64,000 bases of DNA from Actinomadura oligospora ATCC 43269 (GCF_000518265.1 NZ_KI912410.1:124001-188000), one strand, 5' to 3'; positions 24,813-33,782 are shown, counted from the first letter of the stretch. The notes: a model not told the origin generated them from the sequence alone. Translations and numbers: made by a program.

Positions 24813-26117
24813 TCACCGACCGTCCGCCAACCCCCCGACCTCAACGGACGCGCCGGACGCGCCGGACGCGCCGGACGTGCTGGACGTGGTGGTCTCGCCG
24901 GACGCGGCTGGCCCGACGGTCGCGGCTGACGCGGTGGACGCGGCGGACGTGGTGGTCTCGGCGGGGGCGGGGCGCTTTCGCAGGACGTCCGGGAGCAGCG
25001 TGAGCAGCCCGGCCACGGCGAGGGCCGCGCCGGCCCAGAGGGGCGCGCGCAGTCCGTGGCCGCCGATGAGCGCGCCGCCGACCGACGACCCGACGATGAC
25101 GCCGCCCGTGATGAACGACGAGTGGACGGTGTTGACCAGCGGCCCCGCGTTCCCCGCCCGCTGGACGCGCGTCACCATCGCCGGGTTCATGGTGACGCCG
25201 ACCAGCCCGATGCCGAGCATGAACACGACGGCCGCGACCGGGACGTCCGCGAGCAGGGCGAAGCCCGACAGGAAGCCGATGTTCAGCAGGAGCCCGGCCG
25301 TCTGGACGCTCAGCGAGTGCCGGTCGGCGAGCCGCCCGACGATCGTGTTGCCGACGACGGTCGCCGCGCCGTAGGCGATGAGCAGCAGCGGGACGGTCCC
25401 GGTGGAGAACCCGGCGACCTCGGTCAGGATCGGGTTGAAGTAGGAGAACGCGGCGAACGTCGCGCCGATGATGAGCGTGCTGGTGGACAGCGCGAGCCAC
25501 AGGCGAGGACGGGTGAACGCCGAGCGGTCGTCGTCGCTCCCGCCGCCGTCCGCGCGGTCCAGGTCGGGGAGGCCCACGCGGGTGACGGCGGCGGCGAGCA
25601 GGGTGAGCGCGCTGATCGTCCAGAACGCGGCGCGCCAGCCGAACCGCTCGCCGACCAGCGTGGACAGCGGCATGCCGAGCAGCGTCCCGATCATCAGCCC
25701 GTTCAGGACGACGCCGACGGCCCGTCCGCGCCGCTCGGCCGGGACCAGCCGGACGGCCGTCGTGATCGCCAGCCCGAAGAACGCCTGCGACGCGACGCCG
25801 GTGATGATCCGCGCGGCGACCATGACCGGGTAGGACGGCGCGAGCGCGGCCAGCACGTTCCCGGCGAGGAACACCGCGAAGAGCGCCTGCAGCGCGGTGC
25901 GGGGGCGCAGCCGTCCGGCCGCGAGGACCGCAGGGGGACCGCCGAGCGCCATCGCGGCGGCGAACGCGGTGATGAGGTAGCCGATCTTCGGGACGGTGGT
26001 GTGCAGCCCGTCCGCCATCTGGGGCATCAGCCCCGCGACGACGAACTCGCTGGTCACCATGGCGAAGATGCCGAACGCCAGGACGGGGACGGCACGTGGC
26101 ATGGCTGCCTGTGGCAT
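24813..26117 (-). CDS. DHA1-type MFS drug efflux transporter with low-complexity tail
   Basis: A 434-residue, 12-helix transporter of the AraJ/CmlR-like DHA1 group (FAMVTSEFVVAGLMPQMA in helix 1, GMPLSTLVGERFGW in helix 5). The last 55 residues are a Thr/Ser/Ala/Gly/Asp-rich tail encoded by a roughly 9-bp repeat (24840-24965). ATG 26117 has GGAG 8 nt upstream; ATG 26138 lies inside the operator. A TetR gene lies upstream on the same strand with an identical-type operator. Confidence 0.88.
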   Translation of the reverse strand: MPQAAMPRAVPVLAFGIFAMVTSEFVVAGLMPQMADGLHTTVPKIGYLITAFAAAMALGGPPAVLAAGRLRPRTALQALFAVFLAGNVLAALAPSYPVMVAARIITGVASQAFFGLAITTAVRLVPAERRGRAVGVVLNGLMIGTLLGMPLSTLVGERFGWRAAFWTISALTLLAAAVTRVGLPDLDRADGGGSDDDRSAFTRPRLWLALSTSTLIIGATFAAFSYFNPILTEVAGFSTGTVPLLLIAYGAATVVGNTIVGRLADRHSLSVQTAGLLLNIGFLSGFALLADVPVAAVVFMLGIGLVGVTMNPAMVTRVQRAGNAGPLVNTVHSSFITGGVIVGSSVGGALIGGHGLRAPLWAGAALAVAGLLTLLPDVLRKRPAPAETTTSAASTASAATVGPAASGETTTSSTSGASGASGASVEVGGLADGR

Positions 26118-26130
26118 GGGAGGGGCTCCA

Positions 26131-26150
26131 TTCTGCATCGATCGGTGTAA
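26131..26150. promoter_or_regulatory. TetR operator in front of the DHA1 transporter
   Basis: TTCTGCATCGATCGGTGTAA here and TTCTGCATCGACTGGTGCAA at 26844-26863 agree at 17 of 20 positions. Each shows partial dyad symmetry (TGCA...TGCA or TGTA). One copy lies in front of the transporter and the other in front of the TetR gene. Confidence 0.75.
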
Positions 26151-26172
26151 AACGTGGTCACGCGAAAGCCGC

Positions 26173-26202
26173 CCACGGCCCCCGGGCAGGGGCGGGCCGT
26201 GG
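26173..26202 (-). terminator. Hairpin after the TetR gene
   Basis: A 9-bp stem (26173-26181 with 26194-26202) with a 12-nt loop lies 27 bp after the TetR stop on the minus strand. It may separate the regulator transcript from that of the transporter, which has its own operator. Confidence 0.6.
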
Positions 26203-26228
26203 TCGAGAGTGGGGGCGGGGGCCGGGGG

Positions 26229-26825
26229 TCAGGGGGTGAGGGCGTCCAGGGCGGTGTCGGCGATCGCGGTGAGGGCGTCGAGCGGCGCGCCGCCCTGGCC
26301 GGAGACCCTGATCCCGGCGACGACGGCGTTCAGGTAGCGGGCCAGGTCGGCCGGGTGGCGAGGGGACGTGATCGACGCGTCGCGCCGTCCGGCCTCGATC
26401 ACGGCGCGCAGGGACGCGAGGCGGCGCTCGGTGTCGCGGGCCAGGTGCGCGGCGATCTCGGGGTCGCGTCCGGCCAGTTCGACGGTCGTGTTCACGGTCA
26501 GGCAGCCGACGCCCCGGCCGTCCCGGAAGGTGGTCCGCTCCTGCTCGACGATCAGGTCCAGCAGGCGGCGGATCCGGTCGAGCGCCGGGACGTCCGGCGC
26601 GTCGAGGACCTCCAGCTGCTGCTCGGTCATCAGGCCGGTGTACCGGACCAGCGCGCGCCGGAAGAGTTCGTGCTTGCTGGTGAACGCGTTGTAGACGCTG
26701 CTGCGGTCGAGGCCGAGCGCCGTGCACAGGTCCCGGGTGGACGTCGCCTCGTAGCCGTTCTCCCAGAACAGCCGCATCGCGACGTCCAGGGCCCGGTCCT
26801 CGTCGAAGGTGCGCGGTCTCGCCAT
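26229..26825 (-). CDS. TetR-family repressor of the DHA1 transporter
   Basis: A 198-residue regulator. Residues 8-55 are the TetR helix-turn-helix (ALDVAMRLFWENGYEATSTRDLCTALGLDRSSVYNAF). The C-terminal ligand domain carries a GRGVGCLTVNTTVELAGRDPEI stretch shared by TetR regulators of the redox/electrophile-sensing sort; Cys near residue 108 could be a sensor, which is inference. Operators in front of both this gene and the transporter indicate autoregulation and repression of efflux. Confidence 0.88.
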   Translation of the reverse strand: MARPRTFDEDRALDVAMRLFWENGYEATSTRDLCTALGLDRSSVYNAFTSKHELFRRALVRYTGLMTEQQLEVLDAPDVPALDRIRRLLDLIVEQERTTFRDGRGVGCLTVNTTVELAGRDPEIAAHLARDTERRLASLRAVIEAGRRDASITSPRHPADLARYLNAVVAGIRVSGQGGAPLDALTAIADTALDALTP

Positions 26826-26843
26826 GGGACGTGACCCTAGCCG

Positions 26844-26863
26844 TTCTGCATCGACTGGTGCAA
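26844..26863. promoter_or_regulatory. TetR autoregulatory operator
   Basis: TTCTGCATCGACTGGTGCAA, the second copy of the 20-bp site also found at 26131-26150. It ends 19 bp upstream of the TetR start, where a repressor would block its own promoter. Confidence 0.75.
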
Positions 26864-26972
26864 TACCGTCGTCGCGAGATCGTTGTCAGTGCGGGATTGC
26901 CAGTTCGGCGCGCCTGTCTACGATGGCCATGCGACCTCAGGACCCGCAGACTTCCCGACTTCGAGGGGCGCC

Positions 26973-29900
26973 ATGGCGACGAGACAGGCTGGCGGGCCGG
27001 GCCTCGGCCAGGGGCAGCGGCGGCCGACGCCACCGCGGCACCGGCGCGGCGTCGGCGACGTGTTCACCGGCGTCGGGGCGCTGCTGGCGCTCGCGGCGCT
27101 GCTCATCGGCGTCCCGTACGCGCTGCTGACGCTGTTCGGCTCGCCCGTCCCGGACCACGTCCCCGCGATGTCCGACCTCACCCAGCGGATCGGGCCGTCC
27201 GGGCTCATCACCATCCTGGTGGCCCTGGTCTGGCTCGCCTGGCTGCAGCTCGCCGCCTGCGTGGTGGTCGAGGTGTACGCGGGCGTCCGCGGCGTCGGCG
27301 TGCCCGCGCGCGTCCCGCTCGCCGGGGGGACGCAGTCGCTCGTCCACCGTCTCGTCGTCGCGGCGCTGCTGCTGTTCACCGCGACCAGCGCGATCATGCC
27401 CGCGTTCAGCGGACGGGAGCTCGCGGTCAAGCCGCCGGTGACGACGACGCAGACCGAGCAGTACCACCGGCTGCCCGTCACCGCCGTCCCGGACCGTCCG
27501 GCCGCGCCCGCCGCCACGGCGGCGGCCCCCGACGCCGAGCTCGCCGAGGCGCTCGCCGGGAACCCCGTCGAGAAGTCCGCCACCACCAAGATCTACCGGG
27601 TGAACCCGCCCGAGGGACGGCACCACGAGAGCCTCTGGGAGATCGCCGAGAAGTGCCTCGGCGAGGGCCGCCGCTACAACGAGATCTTCGAGCTGAACAA
27701 GGGCCACGTCCAGCCGGACGGCAGCCGCCTGCACACCGCCGGACTGATCCGTCCCGGCTGGGTCCTCGAGATGCCCGCCGACGCCAAGGGCGCGCAGGTC
27801 GTCCCCGTCCACCAGCTCCAGGACTACTTCCGGCACGGCCACCCCGTCCCGCACGAGACGCCCAAGCCGGACGTCCCGAAGGCCCCTGCCAAGACCCCGC
27901 CGCCCCCGACCAAGCCCGCCCCCGCGCCGAGCCACCAGACGCCGAGCCAGCCCGCCCCCGCGCCCAGCCAGCCCGCACCCAGCCAACCGGCTCCCGCCCC
28001 GAGCCAGACGCCGAGCCAACCGGCCCCGGCTCCGAGTCAACCGGCCCCCGCGCCCGCGCCGTCCAAGCCCGCTCCCGCGCCGAGCCATCGGACGCCGAGC
28101 CAGCCCGCTCCCGCGCCCGGCCACCAGCTGCCGAGCCACCAGACCTCTCCCGCTCCCGCGCCGAGCGAGTCGGCTCCGGCGAAGGTGCCGCCGCCCGCGC
28201 ATCAGCAGACGCCGTCCTCGCATCAGCAGGCGCCGTCCGAGTCGCCCGGGAAGCTGTCGCCGAGCGGCGGCGCAACGGCCGACGGCGACCACACCCCGAG
28301 GGCAGGGGCGAGCGTCCAGGACGAGGGACGGCACGGGCCCGGAGCGCCGGTCGGACGGGACATGTCCTGGCCGCAGGGCATCGCCGCCGCGTCGCTGCTG
28401 GCCGCGGGGCTGCTCAGCGCGCTCGGCCGCCGCCGCCGGACGCAGATGTGGCACCGCGCGTTCGGGCAGATGATCGTCCGGCCGGAGGGCGAGGCGGCGG
28501 TCGCCGAGCAGGCGCTCCGCGTCGGCGCGGACGACCGGGGCGCGCGGCTCCTCGACCTCGGCCTGCGGATGCTGTCCCGGGCGCTCGCCGCGGACGGACG
28601 CGCGCTGCCGACCGTCTACGCCGTCCACCTCGGCTCCGAGAGCATGGACCTGTGGATCGCGCCCGCCGATCCGGAGCCGCCCGCGCCATGGCACGCCTAC
28701 GACGGCGGCCAGGTGTGGCGGTTGCGCGCCGCGGACGTCTCGGACGAGGGCCTCGCGGACGTTCTCGCGCCGTATCCCGGCCTGGTGTCGCTCGGCACGA
28801 ACGAGACCGGCCGCATCCTCGTCGACCTGGAGGCCGCGCACGGCCTGGTCGCGATCCGCGGCGACGAGGAGAACCGGCGCGCGGTGCTCGCCGCGCTGGC
28901 GCTGGAACTGGCCACCAACCGCTGGTCCGACCACATGCGGATCACGCTGGTCGGGTTCGGGCAGGAACTCGCCGAGGGCCTCGCCGACGTCGCGCCCGAC
29001 CGGGTCCGGGCCGTCCCGACGCTGGTGGAGGCGCTGCCCGAGCTGGAGGCGCGCAGCGCGGAGGTGCGGCAGGCGCTCGCCGCGTCCGGCGTCGGCTCGG
29101 TGCTCACCGGACGCGCGAAGGGCGTGTTCGGCGAGGCGTGGATGCCGCACTACCTGATCATGTCCGACGCCCCCACCGAGCAGGAGGCCGACCGCCTGGT
29201 CGCGCTCGCCCGCACCGGCACCCGGATGGCCGCCGGATACCTCGTCGCCGGGGACGTCCAGGGCGCGACCTGGACCTGGGACGTGGACGAGGCCGGACGC
29301 CTCCAGGCCGGGGTCCTCGGCTTCGAGGTGGACGCGCAGCTGGTCCCCGAGGAGCAGTACCGGGGCGTGTTCGAGCTGTTCCGCACGGCCTCGGAGCTGC
29401 GGTCGGTCCCGATGGCCGAGCCGTCGGCCGAGGACACCGCCGAACCGCCGCTCGAGGGCCGCTCGTCGGTCGACATCCGGCTGCTCGGCCGCATCGAGGT
29501 GGACGCGCCGGGCCCGATGGACGACGCGCGCCGCGACCTGTGCACCGAGGTCCTCGTCTACCTCGCGACGCACCCGAACGGCGTCCACCCGACCGTCCTC
29601 GGCGGCGCGGTGTGGCCGCGCGGGGTGAGCCAGGCCGTGCGGGACGCCTGCATCGCCCGCGTCTCCGACTGGGTCGGACGCGACGCGCGCGGCCGTCCGA
29701 ACCTGTACCACGACGACCGCGGCCGGATCCGGCTCGGCTCGGAGGTCCGCGTCGACTGGTCGGTGTTCCGCTGGCTGATCTGGCGTTCCGCCGCCGAGCC
29801 GTCGTCCGAGACCGCCTACATGTCGTACGCGCTCGACCTCGTCCGCGGCCCGCTCCTCTCCGACCGTCCGCGCGGCCGGTACGGCTGGCTCGCCACCGAG

Positions 29901-30206
29901 CCCCTCGAGTACGAGGCCGGAGCCCGCATCGTGGACGTCGCGCACCGCCTGACCGTCCTGCGCCTGGACGGCGGGGACGTCCGGGGAGCCCTCAGCGCGT
30001 CCCGCGCGGGCCTCCGCTACGCGCCCCGCGACGAGGGCCTGTGGCGCGACCTCCTCCGCGCGACCCGCGCCTCCGGCGACGACGACGCCGTCCGCTCCGT
30101 CGCGGACGAACTCCGCGCGTACGCGGGCTACGACCCCCTCCAACCCGAGACCGAAGCCCTCCTGGAAGAACTCGTCCCCCACTGGCGCCCCGTCCCCACC
30201 CGCTAA
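26973..30206 (+). CDS. Membrane-anchored LysM protein with C-terminal BTAD/OmpR-type regulator
   Basis: A 1077-residue protein. Three membrane segments (about 30-56, 77-105, 122-145) are followed by a LysM-like peptidoglycan-binding region (about 207-269), a long Pro/Ala/Ser/Gln linker (297-433), another membrane segment (469-485), a folded domain (490-810) and a C-terminal winged helix plus BTAD helical-repeat region (about 834-1077). BTAD proteins are SARP-like transcription activators, so the layout suggests a wall sensor joined to a cytoplasmic DNA-binding end. Such genes often occur near tad loci in actinomycetes, which is inference. GAGGGG precedes ATG 26973. Confidence 0.75.
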   Translation: MATRQAGGPGLGQGQRRPTPPRHRRGVGDVFTGVGALLALAALLIGVPYALLTLFGSPVPDHVPAMSDLTQRIGPSGLITILVALVWLAWLQLAACVVVEVYAGVRGVGVPARVPLAGGTQSLVHRLVVAALLLFTATSAIMPAFSGRELAVKPPVTTTQTEQYHRLPVTAVPDRPAAPAATAAAPDAELAEALAGNPVEKSATTKIYRVNPPEGRHHESLWEIAEKCLGEGRRYNEIFELNKGHVQPDGSRLHTAGLIRPGWVLEMPADAKGAQVVPVHQLQDYFRHGHPVPHETPKPDVPKAPAKTPPPPTKPAPAPSHQTPSQPAPAPSQPAPSQPAPAPSQTPSQPAPAPSQPAPAPAPSKPAPAPSHRTPSQPAPAPGHQLPSHQTSPAPAPSESAPAKVPPPAHQQTPSSHQQAPSESPGKLSPSGGATADGDHTPRAGASVQDEGRHGPGAPVGRDMSWPQGIAAASLLAAGLLSALGRRRRTQMWHRAFGQMIVRPEGEAAVAEQALRVGADDRGARLLDLGLRMLSRALAADGRALPTVYAVHLGSESMDLWIAPADPEPPAPWHAYDGGQVWRLRAADVSDEGLADVLAPYPGLVSLGTNETGRILVDLEAAHGLVAIRGDEENRRAVLAALALELATNRWSDHMRITLVGFGQELAEGLADVAPDRVRAVPTLVEALPELEARSAEVRQALAASGVGSVLTGRAKGVFGEAWMPHYLIMSDAPTEQEADRLVALARTGTRMAAGYLVAGDVQGATWTWDVDEAGRLQAGVLGFEVDAQLVPEEQYRGVFELFRTASELRSVPMAEPSAEDTAEPPLEGRSSVDIRLLGRIEVDAPGPMDDARRDLCTEVLVYLATHPNGVHPTVLGGAVWPRGVSQAVRDACIARVSDWVGRDARGRPNLYHDDRGRIRLGSEVRVDWSVFRWLIWRSAAEPSSETAYMSYALDLVRGPLLSDRPRGRYGWLATEPLEYEAGARIVDVAHRLTVLRLDGGDVRGALSASRAGLRYAPRDEGLWRDLLRATRASGDDDAVRSVADELRAYAGYDPLQPETEALLEELVPHWRPVPTR

Positions 30207-30485
30207 CGCCCGAACGCCCGAACGCCTCGACCCTCCGGGCGCCTCAACCGTCCGATTGCCTCGACCGTCCGGACGTTTCGATCGTTCGGGCGCCTCGACG
30301 CTCGGGTGTCTCGGCTGTCCGGGAGTTTCAACCGTCTGGATGTTGCGACCGTCCGGGCGCCTTGACCGTCCGGGCGCCGTCCGGGCGTCTCGGCCGTGCG
30401 GGCGTCTCGAACGGCTGGGTGTCACGACCGGCCCGACGTCTCGACTGTTCGGGAGGTGGGACGGTTCGGGCGTCGTGTCGGTCGC
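30207..30485. repeat. Degenerate 17-bp minisatellite
   Basis: About 14 to 16 tandem units close to CCTCGACCGTCCGGGCG run from just after the BTAD-protein stop. Variants differ at a few positions and some units are 16 or 18 bp, so no reading frame is kept. The ORFs across it are not credible as genes. The stretch 30207-30604 (398 bp) otherwise holds only a possible promoter for the next gene. Confidence 0.85.
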
Positions 30486-30604
30486 GGGCGGGGGACGGGG
30501 ACGGGGACGAGGCGGTCGGCGGGAGTCTCCGCCGTGTGGGGGAGGTGGGAGATCGCCGACGTCGGCGATGTGCCGGAGGGGGTGCCCGGACGAGCATCGA
30601 CGTC

Positions 30605-31216
30605 ATGAAGAACACGCGCTCCGCGCTTCTCGCCGCACCCCTGCTGATCTCGGTCTACGGCCTCGTCCGGCTGCTGGACGGTCTGGACGGGCAGCACGGC
30701 CCCGGCGCGCTCTGGGTGCTCGGGCACCTCGCCTTCCTCGTCTCGATCGCCTTGTTCGTCCCGGTCATGCTGATGCTGCGGCGCGCCGCGAGCGGGCGCG
30801 GTGCCGGAAGCCGGGCCATCGCCACGATCGCGACCGTCGTCGGATTGGCGGGTGCCGCTGCCGCGGCGGCGCAGATCGGCATTGACGTCTGGGTGGGTTC
30901 GGCAGCCGCCGACCGTGACGAGATGGCGCGGATGTTCGACGACGTCAAGTCGGTGCCGGGCGTCGAAGCGATCGTGTACGGACCCGGCCCCGCGCTGTTC
31001 TACCTCGGCCTGCTGGCGCTGCTGATCGGCTGCGCGGCCGTCCGCGCGATCCCGGCGTGGACGCCCGCGGTGGCGCTGGTCGGCATCGTCGCCTCGCTCG
31101 TGTCCCTGGACCTCCTGCCGCTGACCGGCGCGCTCGTGCTCGTCCCGCTGCTGCCGCTGTGGCGCGCGAACGTCCGGACGGACGCGGCGGCGCTCCCGGC
31201 GCGCGGCCGGGCATGA
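30605..31216 (+). CDS. Integral membrane protein of unknown function
   Basis: A 203-residue protein with five or six hydrophobic segments (about 5-25, 35-60, 72-95, 125-142, 148-165, 165-185). A polar loop with DRDEMARMFDDVKSVPGVEAIVYGPGP lies between the third and fourth. No family is recognised. It starts at ATG 30605 with only a weak ribosome binding site. It precedes a two-component system by 4 nt, so it may be a co-expressed sensor partner or transporter. Confidence 0.6.
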   Translation: MKNTRSALLAAPLLISVYGLVRLLDGLDGQHGPGALWVLGHLAFLVSIALFVPVMLMLRRAASGRGAGSRAIATIATVVGLAGAAAAAAQIGIDVWVGSAAADRDEMARMFDDVKSVPGVEAIVYGPGPALFYLGLLALLIGCAAVRAIPAWTPAVALVGIVASLVSLDLLPLTGALVLVPLLPLWRANVRTDAAALPARGRA

Positions 31217-31220
31217 CAGG

Positions 31221-33059
31221 ATGCGCGCTGTGTCCGAAATGCCGGTTGTTGTGCGGCTCCGCCGCTGGTCCGGGACCTGGGTCTCGGACGCGGTCCTCGC
31301 CGCGGCCGTCCTGCTCGCCCAGGTCTGGCCGCTGCTGACCGTCCAGCGCGAGGGCGGCGGGCACTGGTCCTGGTGGGGGTACGCCGCCGTCACCGGCTCG
31401 GCGCTCCCGCTGGCGTTCCGCCGTCGCGCGCCGCTGCCCGTGCTGCTCCTCTCGGCGGGGTTCGGCTCGGCCTACGACCTGGTGTCGCCGCTGGCCGGGC
31501 AGCCCGTCTGGTACGGCCCGATCCTCGGCTTCTACACGCTGGCGTCCCGGTCCGGCCGGGCGGCGCGGTTCGGCGTCATCACGCTCCAGTTCGTCCTGAC
31601 GGCGGTGGTCCGTCCCTCGGCCGACTCGATGTTCCGGGGCGTCGTCCTGGGCGTGACCGCCTACGCCGTCGGACGGGCCGTGGCCCTCGGACGCGCCCGG
31701 TCGGCGGCCCTGGCGGACCGCGCGGCCCGCGCCGAGAACGAACGCCGCCTCGAAGCCGCCCGAGCCGAGGCCGAAACCGAACGCGCGACCGCCGAGGCCG
31801 AACGCGCCGAAGCCGAGTCCAAGCGCGCGACCGCGGAGGCCGAGCGAGCCGAAGCCGAGTCGAAACGCGCGACGGCGGAGGCCGAGCGGGCGGCGGCCGA
31901 GTCGAGACGCGCGACGGCCGAGGCGGAGCGGGCGACCGCGGAGGCGGAGCGGGCGGCGGCTGCGGAGCGGGCGCGGATCGCGCGCGACATGCACGACATC
32001 CTGGCGCACGCGGTCAGCCTCATGATCGTCCAGGCCGAGGCGGGGCCGCTGCTCGTGACCTCCGACCCGGCGCGCGCGGCGGCGGCGTTCGACACGGTCG
32101 CCGAGACCGGACGGGACGCGATGAGGCAGCTCCGGCGCGTCCTCGCCCTGCTCAAGGACGGCGAGGACGGGACCCGCACCCCGCAGCCGACCCTCGCCGA
32201 CCTCCCCGGCCTGGCCGGACGCGTCGCCGGAGCCGGGCTCGCCGTCGAGCACCGCGTGGTCGGCGAGCCGCGCCCGCTGCCCCCGGACGCCGAACTCGCC
32301 GCCTACCGGATCGCGCAGGAGGCCCTCACCAACACCGTCAAGCACGCCGGAGCCGAGCACGTCGAACTGACCCTGCGCTGGCATGCCGACACCCTCGAAC
32401 TGACCGTCCGCGACGACGGACAGGGCACCGCCGGGCGGACCGGTGCCGCGACGCCGCCGTCCGGCGGCAACGGCCTGATCGGCATCCGAGAACGCGCCGC
32501 AGCCTGCGGCGGAACGGCCGAGGCAGGCCCCCGCGACGACGGCCGTCCCGGCTTCACCGTCCACGCCGTCCTCCCCGCCCCTCCCGTCCCGACCCCGGTG
32601 GATGTGGCGACTTCGGTGGACGTGCCGATCCTGGCGGAGGTGGCGGCCCCGGCGAATGTCCCGCCCCCGGCGCACGCGCGGACGGAGGCGGACGTGCCGA
32701 CCCTGGCGGCGGAGCCGACCCCGGTGGACGTGCCGACTCCGGTGGACGTGCCGCCCCTGGCGGACGTAGCGCCCCTGGCGGAGGCAGAGGCGGCGACGGA
32801 GGCGGAGGTGCCGACTGCGGCGGACGTGCCGACCGCGTCGGAGGTGGTGACTCCGGTGGACGTGGCGACTCCGGCGGAGGTGGTGGCCCCGGCGGACGTG
32901 GCGACGGAGGCGTGCGTGGTGGCCCCGGCGGAGATGCCGACCGCGGCGGTCGTGCCGCCCCCGGTGGAGGTGGCGACCCCGGTGGACGGGGCGGCCCTGG
33001 TGGACGTGGTGGCCCCGGCGGGCGGGGTGGCGGGGGCGTCCGCGAAGATCTCCGCATGA
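31221..33059 (+). CDS. NarL-type sensor histidine kinase with repeat-built coiled coil and tail
   Basis: A 612-residue kinase. Residues 20-150 hold four to five membrane segments, 165-250 is an Ala/Glu/Arg coiled coil made of 14-residue repeats, and HisKA_3 follows with RDMHD (His258 as phosphoacceptor). An HATPase_c domain lies at about 360-450 (EALTNTVKHAG and NGLIGIRER as N- and G-boxes). The last 155 residues are a Val/Asp/Ala/Pro-rich repeat tail of no known use. GTG 31230 is an alternative start. The stop overlaps the response regulator start in ATGA. Confidence 0.88.
   Translation: MRAVSEMPVVVRLRRWSGTWVSDAVLAAAVLLAQVWPLLTVQREGGGHWSWWGYAAVTGSALPLAFRRRAPLPVLLLSAGFGSAYDLVSPLAGQPVWYGPILGFYTLASRSGRAARFGVITLQFVLTAVVRPSADSMFRGVVLGVTAYAVGRAVALGRARSAALADRAARAENERRLEAARAEAETERATAEAERAEAESKRATAEAERAEAESKRATAEAERAAAESRRATAEAERATAEAERAAAAERARIARDMHDILAHAVSLMIVQAEAGPLLVTSDPARAAAAFDTVAETGRDAMRQLRRVLALLKDGEDGTRTPQPTLADLPGLAGRVAGAGLAVEHRVVGEPRPLPPDAELAAYRIAQEALTNTVKHAGAEHVELTLRWHADTLELTVRDDGQGTAGRTGAATPPSGGNGLIGIRERAAACGGTAEAGPRDDGRPGFTVHAVLPAPPVPTPVDVATSVDVPILAEVAAPANVPPPAHARTEADVPTLAAEPTPVDVPTPVDVPPLADVAPLAEAEAATEAEVPTAADVPTASEVVTPVDVATPAEVVAPADVATEACVVAPAEMPTAAVVPPPVEVATPVDGAALVDVVAPAGGVAGASAKISA
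31771..31968 (+). repeat. 42-bp coding repeat in the kinase coiled coil
   Basis: Three to four in-frame 42-bp units encode the 14-residue pattern AEAERAEAESKRAT and variants, i.e. two heptads per unit. The repeats extend the signalling helix that feeds the phosphoacceptor helix by whole heptads. Confidence 0.75.
32590..33050 (+). repeat. Low-complexity repeat tail of the kinase gene
   Basis: Roughly 25 degenerate 18-bp units of the form GTGGCGACTCCGGTGGAC or GTGCCGACCCCGGTGGAC encode PTPVDV-type hexapeptides. The stretch joins the end of the ATPase domain to the response regulator start without breaking the frame. Confidence 0.75.
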
Positions 33060-33730
33060 CGCTGCGCGTGGTGGTCGCCGATGACCAGGAACTCGTCCGG
33101 GCGGGGTTCGCGCTGATCCTCTCGACGCAGCCCGACATCGAGGTGGTCGCCGAGGCGGGGGACGGGTTCCAGGCGGTCGCGGCCGTCCGCGAGCACGCCC
33201 CGGACGTGGCGCTGCTCGACATCCGGATGCCCGGCATGGACGGCATCGAGGCGGCCCGCACGGTGTGCGCCGAGTCGGACTGCCGCGTCGTCATGCTCAC
33301 CACGTTCGACCAGGACGACTACGTGTTCGCCGCGCTGCGCGCCGGGGCGAGCGGGTTCCTGCTCAAGGACGTCCGCCGCGACGACCTCGTGCACGCCGTC
33401 CGGGTGGTCGCGGCGGGGGAGTCGCTGCTCGCGCCGTCGGTGACCCGGCGGCTGATCTCGGAGTTCACCTCCGGCTCGGTCGTCCGCGCGCCGTCGGACG
33501 AACGGCTGGCCGTGCTGACGGCACGCGAGCGCGAGACACTGCGGCTGCTCGGCCGCGGCCTGTCCAACCCGGAGATCGCGGCGGCCCTCGTGGTCAGCGA
33601 GCACACGGTGAAGACCCACGTCAGCAGCGTGCTGAGCAAGCTCGGCCTGCGCGACCGCGTCCAGGCCGTGATCGCCGCCTACGAGACCGGCCTCGCCGTC
33701 CCCGGCGACGCCTCCCAGCCCTCGCCCTAG
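33056..33730 (+). CDS. NarL/FixJ-type response regulator
   Basis: A 224-residue regulator. The receiver domain has Asp9-Asp10, phosphoacceptor Asp55 (LLDIRMPG), Thr83 and Lys104; the C-terminal LuxR-type helix-turn-helix spans about 155-215 (LTARERETLRLLGRGLSNPEIAAALVVSEHTVKTHVSS). It is the cognate partner of the kinase before it, with a 4-nt overlap. Targets are not known; the membrane protein upstream is a candidate. Confidence 0.93.
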   Translation: MTLRVVVADDQELVRAGFALILSTQPDIEVVAEAGDGFQAVAAVREHAPDVALLDIRMPGMDGIEAARTVCAESDCRVVMLTTFDQDDYVFAALRAGASGFLLKDVRRDDLVHAVRVVAAGESLLAPSVTRRLISEFTSGSVVRAPSDERLAVLTARERETLRLLGRGLSNPEIAAALVVSEHTVKTHVSSVLSKLGLRDRVQAVIAAYETGLAVPGDASQPSP

Positions 33731-33782
33731 CTGTCGCCCACGACGTGACCCCTGCTCGCAGTAGGCGGTCGCGGACGCGCGC

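Noticed and set aside
26937..30425. A 1162-codon minus-strand frame opposite the BTAD gene
   Set aside because: Low-complexity Arg/Gly/Ala text with no motif; the plus strand has clear domains.
30207..30485. Possible CRISPR array
   Set aside because: Units of 17 bp follow directly with no unique spacers and the repeats are not conserved in the way of CRISPR; no cas genes are present.
26831..31216. A 1461-codon plus-strand frame covering the BTAD protein and the minisatellite
   Set aside because: Only its last part (30605-31216) reads as a real membrane protein; the rest is an out-of-frame shadow of the BTAD gene and repeat.
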